From NCBI RefSeq assembly GCF_015689335.1, contig NZ_CP065053.1, positions 1,860,001-1,924,000 on the forward strand: DNA of 64,000 bases. Reading direction: 5' to 3'. Below the pieces are notes generated by a model. The model ran no database searches, was not told where the DNA came from, and saw only the letters and a program-made list of their open reading frames with translations. Below, piece after piece: positions 37,649 through 50,522 of this stretch. The stretch is from Massilia antarctica (lineage in GTDB: Bacteria > Pseudomonadota > Gammaproteobacteria > Burkholderiales > Burkholderiaceae_D). Position 1 is the first letter of the stretch. Every line of letters begins with the position of its first letter. The position numbers and the translations under genes were made by a program.

Positions 37649-38605
37649 ATGCCCGCCATTCCGACCTGCCTGTTCCCGCCGATCCAGCCGACCCGGCACG
37701 GCATGCTGCAAGTCGATGCGCTGCACACCATCTACTGGGAGGAAGTGGGCAATCCGAAAGGCATACCCGTGCTGTTCCTGCACGGCGGGCCGGGCGCCGG
37801 CCTGTCGCCGCAGCACCGGCGCTTTTTCGATCCGCAGCACTACCGAATCATCCTGTTCGACCAGCGCGGCGCCGGCAAATCGACCCCGCTGGGCGAGTGG
37901 CACCAGAACACCACCCAATTGCTGATCGGGGATATCGAAACCTTGCGCGAACAGTTCGGCGTGGACAAGTGGCTGGTGTTCGGCGGCTCATGGGGCTCGA
38001 CCCTGGCGCTGGCTTACGGCCAGGCCCATCCCGAACGCTGCCTGGGCTTCATCCTGCGCGGGATTTTCCTGTGCACCGCCGCCGAAGTGGACTGGTTCCT
38101 GCACGGCGTGCGCTGGTTCTACCCCGAGCTGTACGAGGAATTCGTGGCCCCGATTCCCGAGGCCGAGCGGGCCGACCTGCTCACCGCCTACACCACGCGC
38201 ATGCTGTGCGACGATCCGGCCGTGTACTGGCCGGCGGCGCGCGCGTGGAGCCGCTTCGAGGGGCGCCGCGTGTTCCTGCTGCCGCAGCCCGAAGACACCG
38301 CCTCCGACACGCTTGACCTGGGCGTGGGCCGGCTCGAATCGCACTACATGGCCAACCAGGGCTTCCTGCGCGAAGACCAGCTGGTGCAGGACGTGGGCTG
38401 CATCGCGCACCTGCCGTGCGTGATCGTGCAGGGCCGCTACGACGTCATTTGCCCGCCGCTGTCGGCCTACCGCCTGCACCAGGCCTGGCCCGGGGCGCGC
38501 CTGCGCATGGTGGCCGACGCCGGCCATGGCGCGCTGGAAGCGGGCATCGCCAAGGCGCTGGTGGGCGCAACCGAGCAGTTCAAGCGCAGCGGACGCTTCG
38601 ATTAG
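37649..38605 (+). CDS. pip: Proline iminopeptidase
   Basis: 318 residues, alpha/beta hydrolase (peptidase S33). The oxyanion segment is LHGGPGAG, nucleophile Ser114 is in GGSWGSTLAL, and a late histidine follows in DAGHGALE. The motif DQRGAGKS and the cap region (VDWFLHGVRWFYPELYEEF) are typical of proline iminopeptidases, which release N-terminal proline. Cytoplasmic. Confidence 0.93.
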   Translation: MPAIPTCLFPPIQPTRHGMLQVDALHTIYWEEVGNPKGIPVLFLHGGPGAGLSPQHRRFFDPQHYRIILFDQRGAGKSTPLGEWHQNTTQLLIGDIETLREQFGVDKWLVFGGSWGSTLALAYGQAHPERCLGFILRGIFLCTAAEVDWFLHGVRWFYPELYEEFVAPIPEAERADLLTAYTTRMLCDDPAVYWPAARAWSRFEGRRVFLLPQPEDTASDTLDLGVGRLESHYMANQGFLREDQLVQDVGCIAHLPCVIVQGRYDVICPPLSAYRLHQAWPGARLRMVADAGHGALEAGIAKALVGATEQFKRSGRFD

Positions 38606-38667
38606 GACGGCGCGGGTGGCCCTGCTACACTAGCGGCTGTGCATGCATTATCAAATTACGGCGCCCT

Positions 38668-39126
38668 ATGAATCTCCAGCTCACCGATATGGGCCACGTC
38701 ATCCAGTTGGCCATTGCGCCGGTGTTCCTGCTCACCGGCGTGTGCACCAACCTGATGGTGCTGACCAACCGCCTGGCGCGCATCATCGACCGCTCGCGCG
38801 TACTTGAAGACCGGCTCGACATCGGCTGGAACGATGCCTACATGGACGAACTCGACGTCCTGTACCCGCGCTGGCACCTGATTAACTACGCCATCGCGCT
38901 CAGCACCGCCTGCGGCCTGCTGATTTGCCTGATCATTGCGCTGCTGTTCCTGGGCGATACCACCAATGTCTCGCTGGACCAGTACATCGCCGGCCTGTTC
39001 GTGATCGCGATGCTGTGCCTGATCGGCAGTTTTGTGTACCTGCTGCGCGAAATTTTTGTCGCCTCCAAGACCTTGCGTTCGCGCCGTCACGTGCGTCCGC
39101 GCGGTTCGCCGCCGGCCGCCAACTAA
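38668..39126 (+). CDS. DUF2721 family membrane protein
   Basis: 152 residues with three hydrophobic helices, and the DUF2721 pattern IAPVFLLTGVCTNLMVLTNRLARIIDR near the N-terminus. The tail is basic (RSRRHVRPRG). Function unknown. An in-frame reading upstream overlaps pip and is not used; the ATG at 38668 matches the family start. Confidence 0.85.
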   Translation: MNLQLTDMGHVIQLAIAPVFLLTGVCTNLMVLTNRLARIIDRSRVLEDRLDIGWNDAYMDELDVLYPRWHLINYAIALSTACGLLICLIIALLFLGDTTNVSLDQYIAGLFVIAMLCLIGSFVYLLREIFVASKTLRSRRHVRPRGSPPAAN

Positions 39127-39142
39127 CAGATTGAATTTTCTT

Positions 39143-39598
39143 ATGCACGATTACCAACGTCCTCCCACCCTGTTCCGCTACGCGCCGCGCGCCGAACTGG
39201 AAGCCGCGCTGACCCTGGGGCAGTTCCGCCTGGTCCCGGCCAACAATTGCCTGACCCTGTCGTTTTCGCAAGCCTGGGACACCGCCCTGTTCGACGTTTT
39301 CTCGCCGGCCGACTGCTGCCTGGTGATCCACAATACCGAGGAATTCGGCGAACGCCTGCACCGCGCCGTGCAGCGCACCCTGCCAAGTTGGGCCGGGATC
39401 GACGGCGCCGTCGAATACGGCGCGCGCGCAGCCCTGGGCGCGGCCTTCACCAAGAGCAGCGCCGAAGCCGAAGAACGCGAATGGCAGTTCGCCTGGCGCG
39501 CCATGGCGCCGCAAATGAGTCTCAATCCCGTGACGGTCAAGATCGGCAGCATCGAAACCTTCGCCGAACTGCGCGAGCCGCAAAGCTATCAGGCCTGA
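39143..39598 (+). CDS. Conserved hypothetical protein
   Basis: 151 residues, soluble, no domain I recognise. It begins MHDYQRPPTLFRYAPRAELE, includes LTLSFSQAWDTALFDVFS and ends KIGSIETFAELREPQSYQA. The start at 39143 avoids overlap with the DUF2721 gene 16 bp upstream, and the two may form an operon. No weight on function. Confidence 0.65.
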   Translation: MHDYQRPPTLFRYAPRAELEAALTLGQFRLVPANNCLTLSFSQAWDTALFDVFSPADCCLVIHNTEEFGERLHRAVQRTLPSWAGIDGAVEYGARAALGAAFTKSSAEAEEREWQFAWRAMAPQMSLNPVTVKIGSIETFAELREPQSYQA

Positions 39599-39607
39599 GC
39601 GCCAGGT

Positions 39608-40171
39608 TTAGTTGGCAGGCGTGTCGCCGCGCTCCAGGCGCGCCAGTACGGCCTTCATCATGTGCTCGATGTCGGAGCGGATGATGTTCGCCCCCAGCAT
39701 GCCGGGCACGTAGAACTTCGGTACCAGCTTGCCGCTGTAGACGATGCGCGTGCCGCCCGTCTCGGGCACCGGGATCAGCTCCCAGCGGCACTGGTAGACG
39801 CGCATGTCGCCGGTAATGAGGCCGATGTCGATCGACGTCATCGCTTCCTCGGTCGCCTGCACGATCAGGTGGATGTCGCGCCGGATGAACAGAAAGCTGG
39901 CCACCCCGAACTGCTCGATGATCGCCTTGTTGCCGGTGCGCGAGAGGACCTTGGACGTTTTCAGGTCGGGCACGAAGTCGGCCATGCGGTCGTAATTGGT
40001 CAGTACCTTCCACACGGCCGCCGGCGCGGCGCGCACCTCGCCGCTGGATCCGACCTCGAACATGTGCTGGTCCGCCAGATCGACGCGCCTGACCGTCACC
40101 TCCAGCCTGGATTGGGCCAGGACGGGCGCGGAGTAGGCAAGGAAGCAACAAAATAGGATTCGCGGAAACAT
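39608..40171 (-). CDS. Exported SRPBCC/polyketide-cyclase-like protein
   Basis: 187 residues with a signal peptide (MFPRILFCCFLAYSAPVLAQ) and an SRPBCC-type lipid-binding fold: GEVRAAPAAVWKVLTNYDRMADFVPDL at the start of the domain and the long C-terminal helix around IRSDIEHMMKAVLARLE. It probably binds a hydrophobic ligand in the periplasm. Convergent with the preceding gene. Confidence 0.8.
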   Translation of the reverse strand: MFPRILFCCFLAYSAPVLAQSRLEVTVRRVDLADQHMFEVGSSGEVRAAPAAVWKVLTNYDRMADFVPDLKTSKVLSRTGNKAIIEQFGVASFLFIRRDIHLIVQATEEAMTSIDIGLITGDMRVYQCRWELIPVPETGGTRIVYSGKLVPKFYVPGMLGANIIRSDIEHMMKAVLARLERGDTPAN

Positions 40172-40327
40172 GGACCCAGCCTACGGGAAAGCGGCGGCCC
40201 TGACAAGGAGGCGCACTCAAGCGTGCGCGAGATAGCGGCGCGGCGGCGGGCCGAAGATTAGAACCCGGCATCTACAGAAGTAGGTTGTAATATCGTCCTG
40301 ACATGCAGTGCCGACATCCTGTCTTGA

Positions 40328-42406
<2,079 letters not shown>

Positions 42407-42419
42407 AAGAACGCGACCC

Positions 42420-42722
42420 TCCGTCGTTCCCACCTCTCCAGGAACTGGCTTATGGATTCGATGGTGTTAGGTTAAGCGTTTTTCTGACCACAAACTTCAA
42501 GACCGTCGTTCCCGCGCAGGCGGGAATCCAATTCCGTAGCGCTGTCACAGGCGGCTCGACGAACTTGGATTCCCGCCTCTCCAGGAACTTGCATTTTGCC
42601 GCTACGTTAAGCAGCTTTGCGACCACAAACCTCGAAACCGTCACTCCCGCGCAGGCGGGAGCCCATAGCACCTTCGATATCCAACTGTGCTATGGATTCC
42701 CGCCTGCGCGGGAACGACGGAG
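42420..42722. repeat. Cluster of REP-like palindromes
   Basis: The 461-bp gap between fadH and the next gene holds about five related units. Two are clear forward copies (42503-42530 with CGTTCCCGCGCAGGCGGGAA, and 42639-42668). One is a clear inverted copy (42690-42722), and two are degenerate (around 42421-42445 and 42565-42592). Alternating orientations give stem-loops, the usual BIME arrangement. No gene is seen in 42407-42867. Confidence 0.75.
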
Positions 42723-42867
42723 CTTAAGCTAGCGTCATTTGGAAGCGGCCTCTGACTTTGCACCGTTCCAAGAGATTTGAGGAGTTTCCTTGAAACTGGG
42801 CGCTGCGCGGGAAGTCGGTTCTGGCAATGCCAGAGACGACGGAGATAAGGTTAGCGGGTCACGGCTA

Positions 42868-43989
42868 CTACTTCTTCCGTACCACCACGCACCCAATCGA
42901 ATACCCCGCGCCAAACGAGCAAATCACGCCGTGCGAGCCGCTCGGCATGTCGTCCTGGTACTTGTGAAACGCGATGATCGACCCCGCCGACGAGGTATTC
43001 GCATACGTGTCCAGAATGACCGGCGCTTCCTGCGGCTCCGCATCGCGCCCGAGCAGCATGCGCGTGATCAGCAAATTCATGTTCAGGTTGGCCTGGTGCA
43101 GCCAGTAGCGCGACACCTGCGCCACTTCCAGCCCCGCATTGGTGATCGTCTCGCGGATCATCTCGGCCGCCATCGGACACACTTCCTTGAACACCTTGCG
43201 GCCCTGCTGGCGGAACAGCTTGTCCGGCTTGCCGATGCCCGATTCGTCGAAGCGGTTCATGAAGCCGAAGTTGTTGCGGATGTTGTTCGAGAATTTGGTC
43301 TTGAGCTTCGATTCGAGAATCTCGAACTGGTGGTGGCTGGTCGCCGTCTCCGCCGCTTCGATCACGATCGCCGTGCAGGCGTCGCCGAAAATGAAGTGGC
43401 TGTCGCGGTCGCGGAAGTTCAAATGGCCGCTGGTGATTTCGGGATTGAGCACCAGTACCGCGCGCGCCTGCCCGCTCTGCACCGCCGCCATCGCCGTCTG
43501 GATGCCGAACGTGGCCGAGGAACAGGCCACGTTCATGTCGAAGCCGAAGCCGTCGATGCCCAGCGCTTCCTGTACTTCCACCGCCATGGCCGGATAGGCG
43601 CGCTGCATGTTGCTGCAGGCGACCAGCGCCATGTCGATGTCGGCCGCCGTGCGTCCGGCCCGGTCCAGCGCCTGGCGCGCCGCGGCCACGCAGATTTCAG
43701 CCTGCAGCGAGATGTCTTCGTCGGCACGCTCGGGAATGCGCGCCGTCATGCGCGCCGGGTCCAGAATGCCGGATTTTTCCATCACGTAGCGCGACTTGAT
43801 GCCGGACGCTTTTTCGATAAAGGCGGCGCTCGAACCTTCGATTGCCGTCAGCTCCCCCGCCGCGATCGCATCAGCGTGCTCGGCGTTGTACAGTTCGGCG
43901 TAGGCGTTGAAGGCGACGACCAGCTCTTCGTTGGAGATCGAATTGGGCGGCGTGAACAGGCCCGTGCCGCTGATGACGACTTGTTTCAT
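42868..43989 (-). CDS. FabH-like beta-ketoacyl-ACP synthase III
   Basis: 373 residues of thiolase fold. The catalytic Cys156 is in MNVACSSATFG, with the His in YWLHQANLNMN and the Asn in TYANTSSAGS. It is longer than housekeeping FabH (~320) and resembles FabH-like proteins that start chains from medium acyl-CoA. No fab or acyl-carrier genes are adjacent, so it may be a shunt or a special-lipid enzyme. Longer in-frame sequence before ATG 43989 is not family-like. Confidence 0.88.
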   Translation of the reverse strand: MKQVVISGTGLFTPPNSISNEELVVAFNAYAELYNAEHADAIAAGELTAIEGSSAAFIEKASGIKSRYVMEKSGILDPARMTARIPERADEDISLQAEICVAAARQALDRAGRTAADIDMALVACSNMQRAYPAMAVEVQEALGIDGFGFDMNVACSSATFGIQTAMAAVQSGQARAVLVLNPEITSGHLNFRDRDSHFIFGDACTAIVIEAAETATSHHQFEILESKLKTKFSNNIRNNFGFMNRFDESGIGKPDKLFRQQGRKVFKEVCPMAAEMIRETITNAGLEVAQVSRYWLHQANLNMNLLITRMLLGRDAEPQEAPVILDTYANTSSAGSIIAFHKYQDDMPSGSHGVICSFGAGYSIGCVVVRKK

Positions 43990-44101
43990 GGTAAAGCTTT
44001 CAAATAGGGTAAGCCGGGCATAACCCGGCACGTGCCGCTGATTCTACACAATGGGCTTCACGGTGGCGAGAAAAGCGCGGGGCCGCCCCGCCGGAGAGCG
44101 C

Positions 44102-45544
<1,443 letters not shown>

Positions 45545-45787
45545 GAAGTCACCTACGATGCCAGGAAAAATGCGCCAGTCCAGCTGATGAGCTGGCGCGA
45601 ATCCAGTATAAACCCGATTTCGCGGCCCGCATCGAAATTGTGCATGCCTGGTCTGTGTATCGAAAAGTAAAAAAAACGGGCCCGGCGGTTGCGCCAGGAA
45701 GGCAGCGGCTAGAATGCCAGCATCGCGCGTCCCATGACGCGCCACACATTTGCCGTCCAGCCAGCCTGATCCACCACTACATTCCCG

Positions 45788-48085
45788 ATGAGCAAACTGA
45801 TTCGCTTCGCCTGCGCCGCCCTGATCGCCAGTATCGCCCCGTCCAGCCATGCCCAGGAGACGAGCGCCGGACCGGTGACACCCGTGCCGGTGCAGGAGCC
45901 TACTGCCGTGCCTACCGCCGTGCCTACCGCCGTGCCTACCGCCGTGCCCGCGTCCAAGCCCAGGTTCAAGTCCAGGGACGAGCCCAAGGCGGCGGCGGGC
46001 GTGGCCGCGGTCACCATCAACGGCAGCCGGGTGGGCGATACCGAATCGCGCCGCCTGTCGACCGCCGCCAAGATGGTGTTCGGGCGCGAGGAACTGGACC
46101 GCAACGGCGACAGCAGCGTCGGCGAAATCCTCAAGCGCCTGCCCGGCGTGACCATGGGCGGGCCGCCGGGACGGGGCGGCGGCGGGGCGCGCATGCGCGG
46201 CCTGGGCAATGGCTACACCCAGATGCTGGTCAACGGCGAGCGCCCGCCGGCCGGGTTTTCGCTCGAATCGCTCTCGCCCGACCAGGTCGAACGCATCGAA
46301 GTCATGCGCGGCCCCGTGGCCGAGCACAGCACCCAGGCCATCGCCGGCACCATCAACGTGGTGCTGCGCGAGGGTTACCAGCAAAAGGATGTGCAGCTCA
46401 AGCTGTCCGACAGCATCGAAGATGGCCGCCACGGACCGAACGTCTCGCTCACCATGCCCGGCAAGGTGGGCGCGCTGACCTGGCTGATGAGCGGCTCGGT
46501 GGGCAGCAACCGCCAGCACGACGAGAGCGTCACGACCTATCAGGACACCAATCTTGCCGGCCTGTTGCTGAAAGACCAGCAGGTCGATGCCCATAGCAAC
46601 CGCAGTTCGCGCTCGGTGCACCTGACGCCGCGCCTGTCGTATAAATTCGACAATGGCGACACCCTCAATTTCCAGCCTTTCCTGATGTACAACCGCAGCG
46701 AAGGCGACAGCGACAGCCGGCTGACCCAGCGGATCGGCCCGCCGCAGCGCGAATACGCAGTGGCGCTGGCCGACTCGACCTCGTCGATGACCATGCTGCG
46801 CGGCTTCGGCAACTGGCTGCACCGGATGGACGCCGGCGCCAAGCTCGACGTCAAGTTCGGCTTCGGCGGCGGACGCAGCGAAAGCACGTCGCTGCGCAAG
46901 CAGTACGGCGACAATGGCGTGCTCAAGGATGTCTTCAACGACGTCGACACCTCGCGCAGCCATAGCCTCAACAGCGGCGGCAAGTACAGCACGCCGCTGG
47001 CCAAGGGCCACCTGCTGGCTGCCGGCTGGGACCTGGAAGGCGGGCACCGCGCACTGAGCACGGTGGCGCTGGTCAACGGCCGCGCCCAGTTCGCCGAATC
47101 GGGTTCCAGCATGACGGCCGACACGCGCCGCGTGGCCGGCTATGTGCAGGACGAGTGGGATATCACGCCCCAATGGTCGTCCTACCTGGGCTTGCGCTGG
47201 GAAGGCATCCGCACCAGCGCCACCAACCAGGGGCGCGACGTGCGCAACAACAGCAAGGTGTGGAGCCCGGTGCTGCACACCGTGTGGCGCATTCCCGGTT
47301 TTGACAAGGACCAGGTTCGCGCCAGCCTGACGCGCAGCTACCGCGCGCCCCAGCTGAACGACCTGATCGCCGTGCCGACCTATTCCCAGCTCAACAGCGC
47401 AACCCGCCCCGACCGCACCGGCAACCCCAACCTCAAACCCGAGCTGGCGCAAGGGCTCGACCTGGCGTACGAGCACTACCTCGGCAAGAGCGGCATCCTC
47501 AGCGCCAGCGGCTTCGTGCGCAAGATCGATAACCTGATGCGGCGCGAACTGACCCTGCGCGACACCCCGGACGGCCCGCGCTGGCTGTCGAGCCCGTCGA
47601 ACATCGGCAGCGCGCGCACCAGCGGCATCGAGCTGGAAGCCAAATTCCAGCTGGCCGAGCTGGTGGCCAACGCCCCGAATATCGATTTGCGCTCGAACTA
47701 CAGCCATTTCTGGTCGACGGTGGAGGGCATTCCCGGCCCCGACAACCGGCTCGACCAGCAAGCCAAACAGACCGCCAACGTCGGCCTCGACTGGCGGCTG
47801 AAGAATGTGCCGCTGACCCTGGGCGGCAGCTACAACTGGACCCCGGCGATCCTGGTGCGCACCAGCGCGGACGAAGTCGCCACCACTGGTGTGAAGCGCC
47901 AGTTCGACGCGTACGGCCTGTGGAAGATCAGCGCCGCCACCCAGCTGCGCCTGTCGGCCAACAACCTGCTCAATAACGACTACCTGGCCGGCCGCACCGT
48001 GACCCGGAATGGCATCGCCCAGCTGTCGGACATGGCCAGCCGCACCTACACGACATGGACAATTCGTCTGGAAATGAAGTTATAG
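45788..48085 (+). CDS. TonB-dependent receptor
   Basis: 765 residues with signal peptide (to about HAQ). A proline/threonine/valine repeat linker (residues ~38-53) comes next, then a plug domain (SSVGEILKRLPGVTM, GLGNGYTQMLVNGERPP, RIEVMRGPVAEHSTQAIAGTINVVLR) and a 22-strand-type barrel ending in TTWTIRLEMKL. The ligand is not known; nothing adjacent points to siderophore or vitamin use. The linker is encoded by a 12-bp tandem repeat. Confidence 0.93.
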   Translation: MSKLIRFACAALIASIAPSSHAQETSAGPVTPVPVQEPTAVPTAVPTAVPTAVPASKPRFKSRDEPKAAAGVAAVTINGSRVGDTESRRLSTAAKMVFGREELDRNGDSSVGEILKRLPGVTMGGPPGRGGGGARMRGLGNGYTQMLVNGERPPAGFSLESLSPDQVERIEVMRGPVAEHSTQAIAGTINVVLREGYQQKDVQLKLSDSIEDGRHGPNVSLTMPGKVGALTWLMSGSVGSNRQHDESVTTYQDTNLAGLLLKDQQVDAHSNRSSRSVHLTPRLSYKFDNGDTLNFQPFLMYNRSEGDSDSRLTQRIGPPQREYAVALADSTSSMTMLRGFGNWLHRMDAGAKLDVKFGFGGGRSESTSLRKQYGDNGVLKDVFNDVDTSRSHSLNSGGKYSTPLAKGHLLAAGWDLEGGHRALSTVALVNGRAQFAESGSSMTADTRRVAGYVQDEWDITPQWSSYLGLRWEGIRTSATNQGRDVRNNSKVWSPVLHTVWRIPGFDKDQVRASLTRSYRAPQLNDLIAVPTYSQLNSATRPDRTGNPNLKPELAQGLDLAYEHYLGKSGILSASGFVRKIDNLMRRELTLRDTPDGPRWLSSPSNIGSARTSGIELEAKFQLAELVANAPNIDLRSNYSHFWSTVEGIPGPDNRLDQQAKQTANVGLDWRLKNVPLTLGGSYNWTPAILVRTSADEVATTGVKRQFDAYGLWKISAATQLRLSANNLLNNDYLAGRTVTRNGIAQLSDMASRTYTTWTIRLEMKL
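45899..45946 (+). repeat. 12-bp tandem repeat inside the TonB receptor gene
   Basis: Four copies of CCTACYGCCGTG encode PTAV four times. Units of 12 bp keep frame, so copy-number change alters linker length without inactivating the gene. Confidence 0.9.
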
Positions 48086-48140
48086 TGCTCGATACTGTGG
48101 CCACAAGCCATTTTTTCCCCCGCCCCATAAGGACACCCCT

Positions 48141-50183
48141 GTGAAACGATTTCTTCTGAGTACCCTGACCCTGAGCCTGGCGGCCGCTTTCGCCAACGCC
48201 GCCGATCCGGTCCAACCCGGCGCGCCGGTTTCCGGCATCGACATGCAGTACATCGACAGCAGCGTGCGTCCGCAGGACGATTTTTTCAGCTACCTGAATG
48301 GTGTGTGGCTGAAAAACACCGATATCCCCTCCGACAAGTCGAGCTGGGGCACCTTCGCCAAGCTGCGCGACGACACCTTGCCGCAGCTGCGCACCCTGAT
48401 CGAAACGGCCCAGAACGAAAAAAACAAGAAAGCCGGCAGCGAGGCGCAGAAAATCGGCGACCTGTACACCAGCTACATGAACCAAGCCAAGCTGGAAAAG
48501 CTCGGCTACAAGCCGCTGGCCGGCGAATTGCAGCGCATCCGCGCGCTGCGTGACAAGAAAGCCATCCCGGCCCTGATCGCGCACCTGACGCAAATCGGCG
48601 TGAGCGCGCCGTACGGCATCTACGTGGGCCAGGACAGCCGCGAATCGACGCGTTACGCCACTTACATCAGCCAGAGCGGCCTGGGCTTGCCCGACCGCGA
48701 CTACTACCTGAAAAAAGACGACGCCAAGCTGGCCGACGTGCGCGCCAAGTACGAGCGCCACATCGAGAAAACCCTGGGCATGGCCGGCCACAAGGATGCG
48801 GCCGGCGCAGCCAAGGCCATCCTGGCGCTGGAAACCGCGCTGGCGGAAGTTCAGTGGAGCAAGGTCGACTTGCGCGATCCGGTCAAGCGCTACAACAAGG
48901 TCGAGATCGCCAAGCTGGGCGAGCTGACCCCGGGCTACGACTGGAAGAGTGCGCTGGGCGCCGCCAACGTGGCCGGCAAGGTCGACTACGTGGTCGTCGG
49001 CCAGCCGAGCTACCTGGCCGGCTTTAACCAGGTGCTGGAAAAGACCGACCTGGCAACCTGGAAATCGTATTTCGAATGGCATTTGCTGACCAGCTATGCG
49101 GAATACCTGTCGAAAGAGTTCGTCGACGCCGACTTTGCCTTCTTTGAAACCGTGCTCAAGGGCGTACCGGAACAGGAACCGCGCTGGAAGAACGGCGTCG
49201 CGACCGTGAATGGCGCGCTGGGCGAAGCGGTCGGCAAGGAATATGTCGGCAAATATTTCCCGGCCGAGCGCAAGGCGCGCATGGAAGAGCTGGTGCAAAA
49301 CCTGTTGGTCGCTTACAAGCAGAGCATCGACACGCTCGACTGGATGGGGCCGGAGACCAGGAAGGAAGCCCAGGCCAAGCTGGCCAAGTTCCGCCCGAAG
49401 ATCGGCTACCCGAGCAAATGGCGCGATTACTCGGCGCTGACGGTCAAGCAGGACGACCTGGTCGGCAACATGATGCGTGCGCGCACCTTTGCCTACAACC
49501 GCAACGTCAACAAGCTGGGCAAGCCGATCGACCGCGAAGAGTGGGGCATGACGCCGCAGACAGTGAACGCTTACTACAGCTCGACGATGAACGAAATCGT
49601 GTTCCCGGCCTCGATCCTGCAGCCGCCGTTCTTCGACATGCGCGCCGACGATGCGGTGAATTACGGTGCCATTGGCGCGGTGATCGGGCACGAGATCAGC
49701 CATGGCTTCGACGACAAGGGCAGCCAGTCCGACGGCGACGGCAACCTGCGCGAATGGTGGACCAAGGAAGACCGCGCCAAGTTCCAGGCCAAGGCCGACA
49801 TGCTGGTCAAGCAGTACAGCGGCTACAGCCCGCTGAAGGGTTACAACGTCAATGGCGAGCTGACCCTGGGCGAGAACATCGGCGACAACTCGGGCGTGGC
49901 GATCGCGTACAAGGCCTACAAGCTGTCGCTGGGTGGCAAGCCGGCGCCGGTGATCGACGGCCTGACGGGCGACCAGCGCTTCTTCATGGGCTTCGGGCAG
50001 GTATGGCGCATGAAGATGCGTGAAGCGCAGCAGATCGTGCAGGTCAAGACCGATCCGCACTCGCCGGGCCAGTTCCGCGCGAACGGCACGATGATGAACC
50101 AGCCGGCATTCTATGAAGCGTTCGGCGTGAAGGAAGGCGACAAGATGTACCTGCCGCCGAAAGAGCGCGTCACGATCTGGTAA
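48141..50183 (+). CDS. M13 family metallopeptidase (neprilysin/PepO-like)
   Basis: 680 residues with a signal peptide (about residues 1-21, AAAFANA). Zinc site: H517 and H521 in GHEISHGFDDKGSQ, with the third ligand E578 in LGENIGDNSG (D582 follows). The substrate-binding NAYYSSTMNEIVFPASILQ precedes it. It cleaves short peptides on the amino side of hydrophobic residues. It is followed by a strong terminator. Confidence 0.95.
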   Translation: MKRFLLSTLTLSLAAAFANAADPVQPGAPVSGIDMQYIDSSVRPQDDFFSYLNGVWLKNTDIPSDKSSWGTFAKLRDDTLPQLRTLIETAQNEKNKKAGSEAQKIGDLYTSYMNQAKLEKLGYKPLAGELQRIRALRDKKAIPALIAHLTQIGVSAPYGIYVGQDSRESTRYATYISQSGLGLPDRDYYLKKDDAKLADVRAKYERHIEKTLGMAGHKDAAGAAKAILALETALAEVQWSKVDLRDPVKRYNKVEIAKLGELTPGYDWKSALGAANVAGKVDYVVVGQPSYLAGFNQVLEKTDLATWKSYFEWHLLTSYAEYLSKEFVDADFAFFETVLKGVPEQEPRWKNGVATVNGALGEAVGKEYVGKYFPAERKARMEELVQNLLVAYKQSIDTLDWMGPETRKEAQAKLAKFRPKIGYPSKWRDYSALTVKQDDLVGNMMRARTFAYNRNVNKLGKPIDREEWGMTPQTVNAYYSSTMNEIVFPASILQPPFFDMRADDAVNYGAIGAVIGHEISHGFDDKGSQSDGDGNLREWWTKEDRAKFQAKADMLVKQYSGYSPLKGYNVNGELTLGENIGDNSGVAIAYKAYKLSLGGKPAPVIDGLTGDQRFFMGFGQVWRMKMREAQQIVQVKTDPHSPGQFRANGTMMNQPAFYEAFGVKEGDKMYLPPKERVTIW

Positions 50184-50202
50184 TCGGGTAATTGAGATGA
50201 CA

Positions 50203-50231
50203 AGGGCCACGCGAGTGGCCCTTTCTGTTTG
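50203..50231 (+). terminator. Rho-independent terminator of the M13 peptidase gene
   Basis: Perfect 9-bp stem AAGGGCCAC / GTGGCCCTT with loop GCGA, followed by TCTGTTT, 20 bp after the stop. Confidence 0.85.
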
Positions 50232-50291
50232 CAACGTGCGTTGTGCAGGGCACGGGATGATGTGGGCGCTTGCTATCATCGTAGCGGGCCG

Positions 50292-50440
50292 GGGTCTGTT
50301 GGGAAGTCGCTGGCTGCGGAGCCGACTTGGGCCCCCGCCTTCGCGGGGGCGAAGGCGGGGGCGGGGTGGGAGCGAAGGCGGGGGCTCGTCGTTGCTGGCA
50401 CTGCCGGAGATGATTTTCCGCGCGGGCGGGAATCCAGGTT
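50292..50440. repeat. GC-rich palindromes and REP-like remnant
   Basis: The 339-bp gap between the M13 peptidase and the cytochrome gene holds three items: AAGTCG...CGACTT around 50304-50328; CCCCCGCCTTCG (50332-50343) inverted to CGAAGGCGGGGG (50350-50361) with a further direct copy of GCGAAGGCGGGGGC near 50372-50385; and a degenerate REP-like unit (CGCGCGGGCGGGAATCCAG) near 50418-50436. No gene is seen. Confidence 0.6.
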
Positions 50441-50475
50441 CGGACCAGCCCCGGGTCCTTGCTGATCTGCGGACG

Positions 50476-50504
50476 AAAAAAAACCGCCCTGAAAAGAGCG
50501 GTTT
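50476..50504 (-). terminator. Rho-independent terminator of the cytochrome c gene
   Basis: On the minus strand the AAACCGC/GCGGTTT stem (50504-50481) is followed by a run of eight T, 19 bp beyond the cytochrome stop. Confidence 0.85.
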
Positions 50505-50522
50505 ATCCGGCGCGGTGAACGC

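Noticed and set aside
42420..42722. Possible CRISPR array
   Set aside because: Units alternate in orientation, are unevenly spaced and degenerate, and no cas genes are nearby; this is a REP-type cluster.
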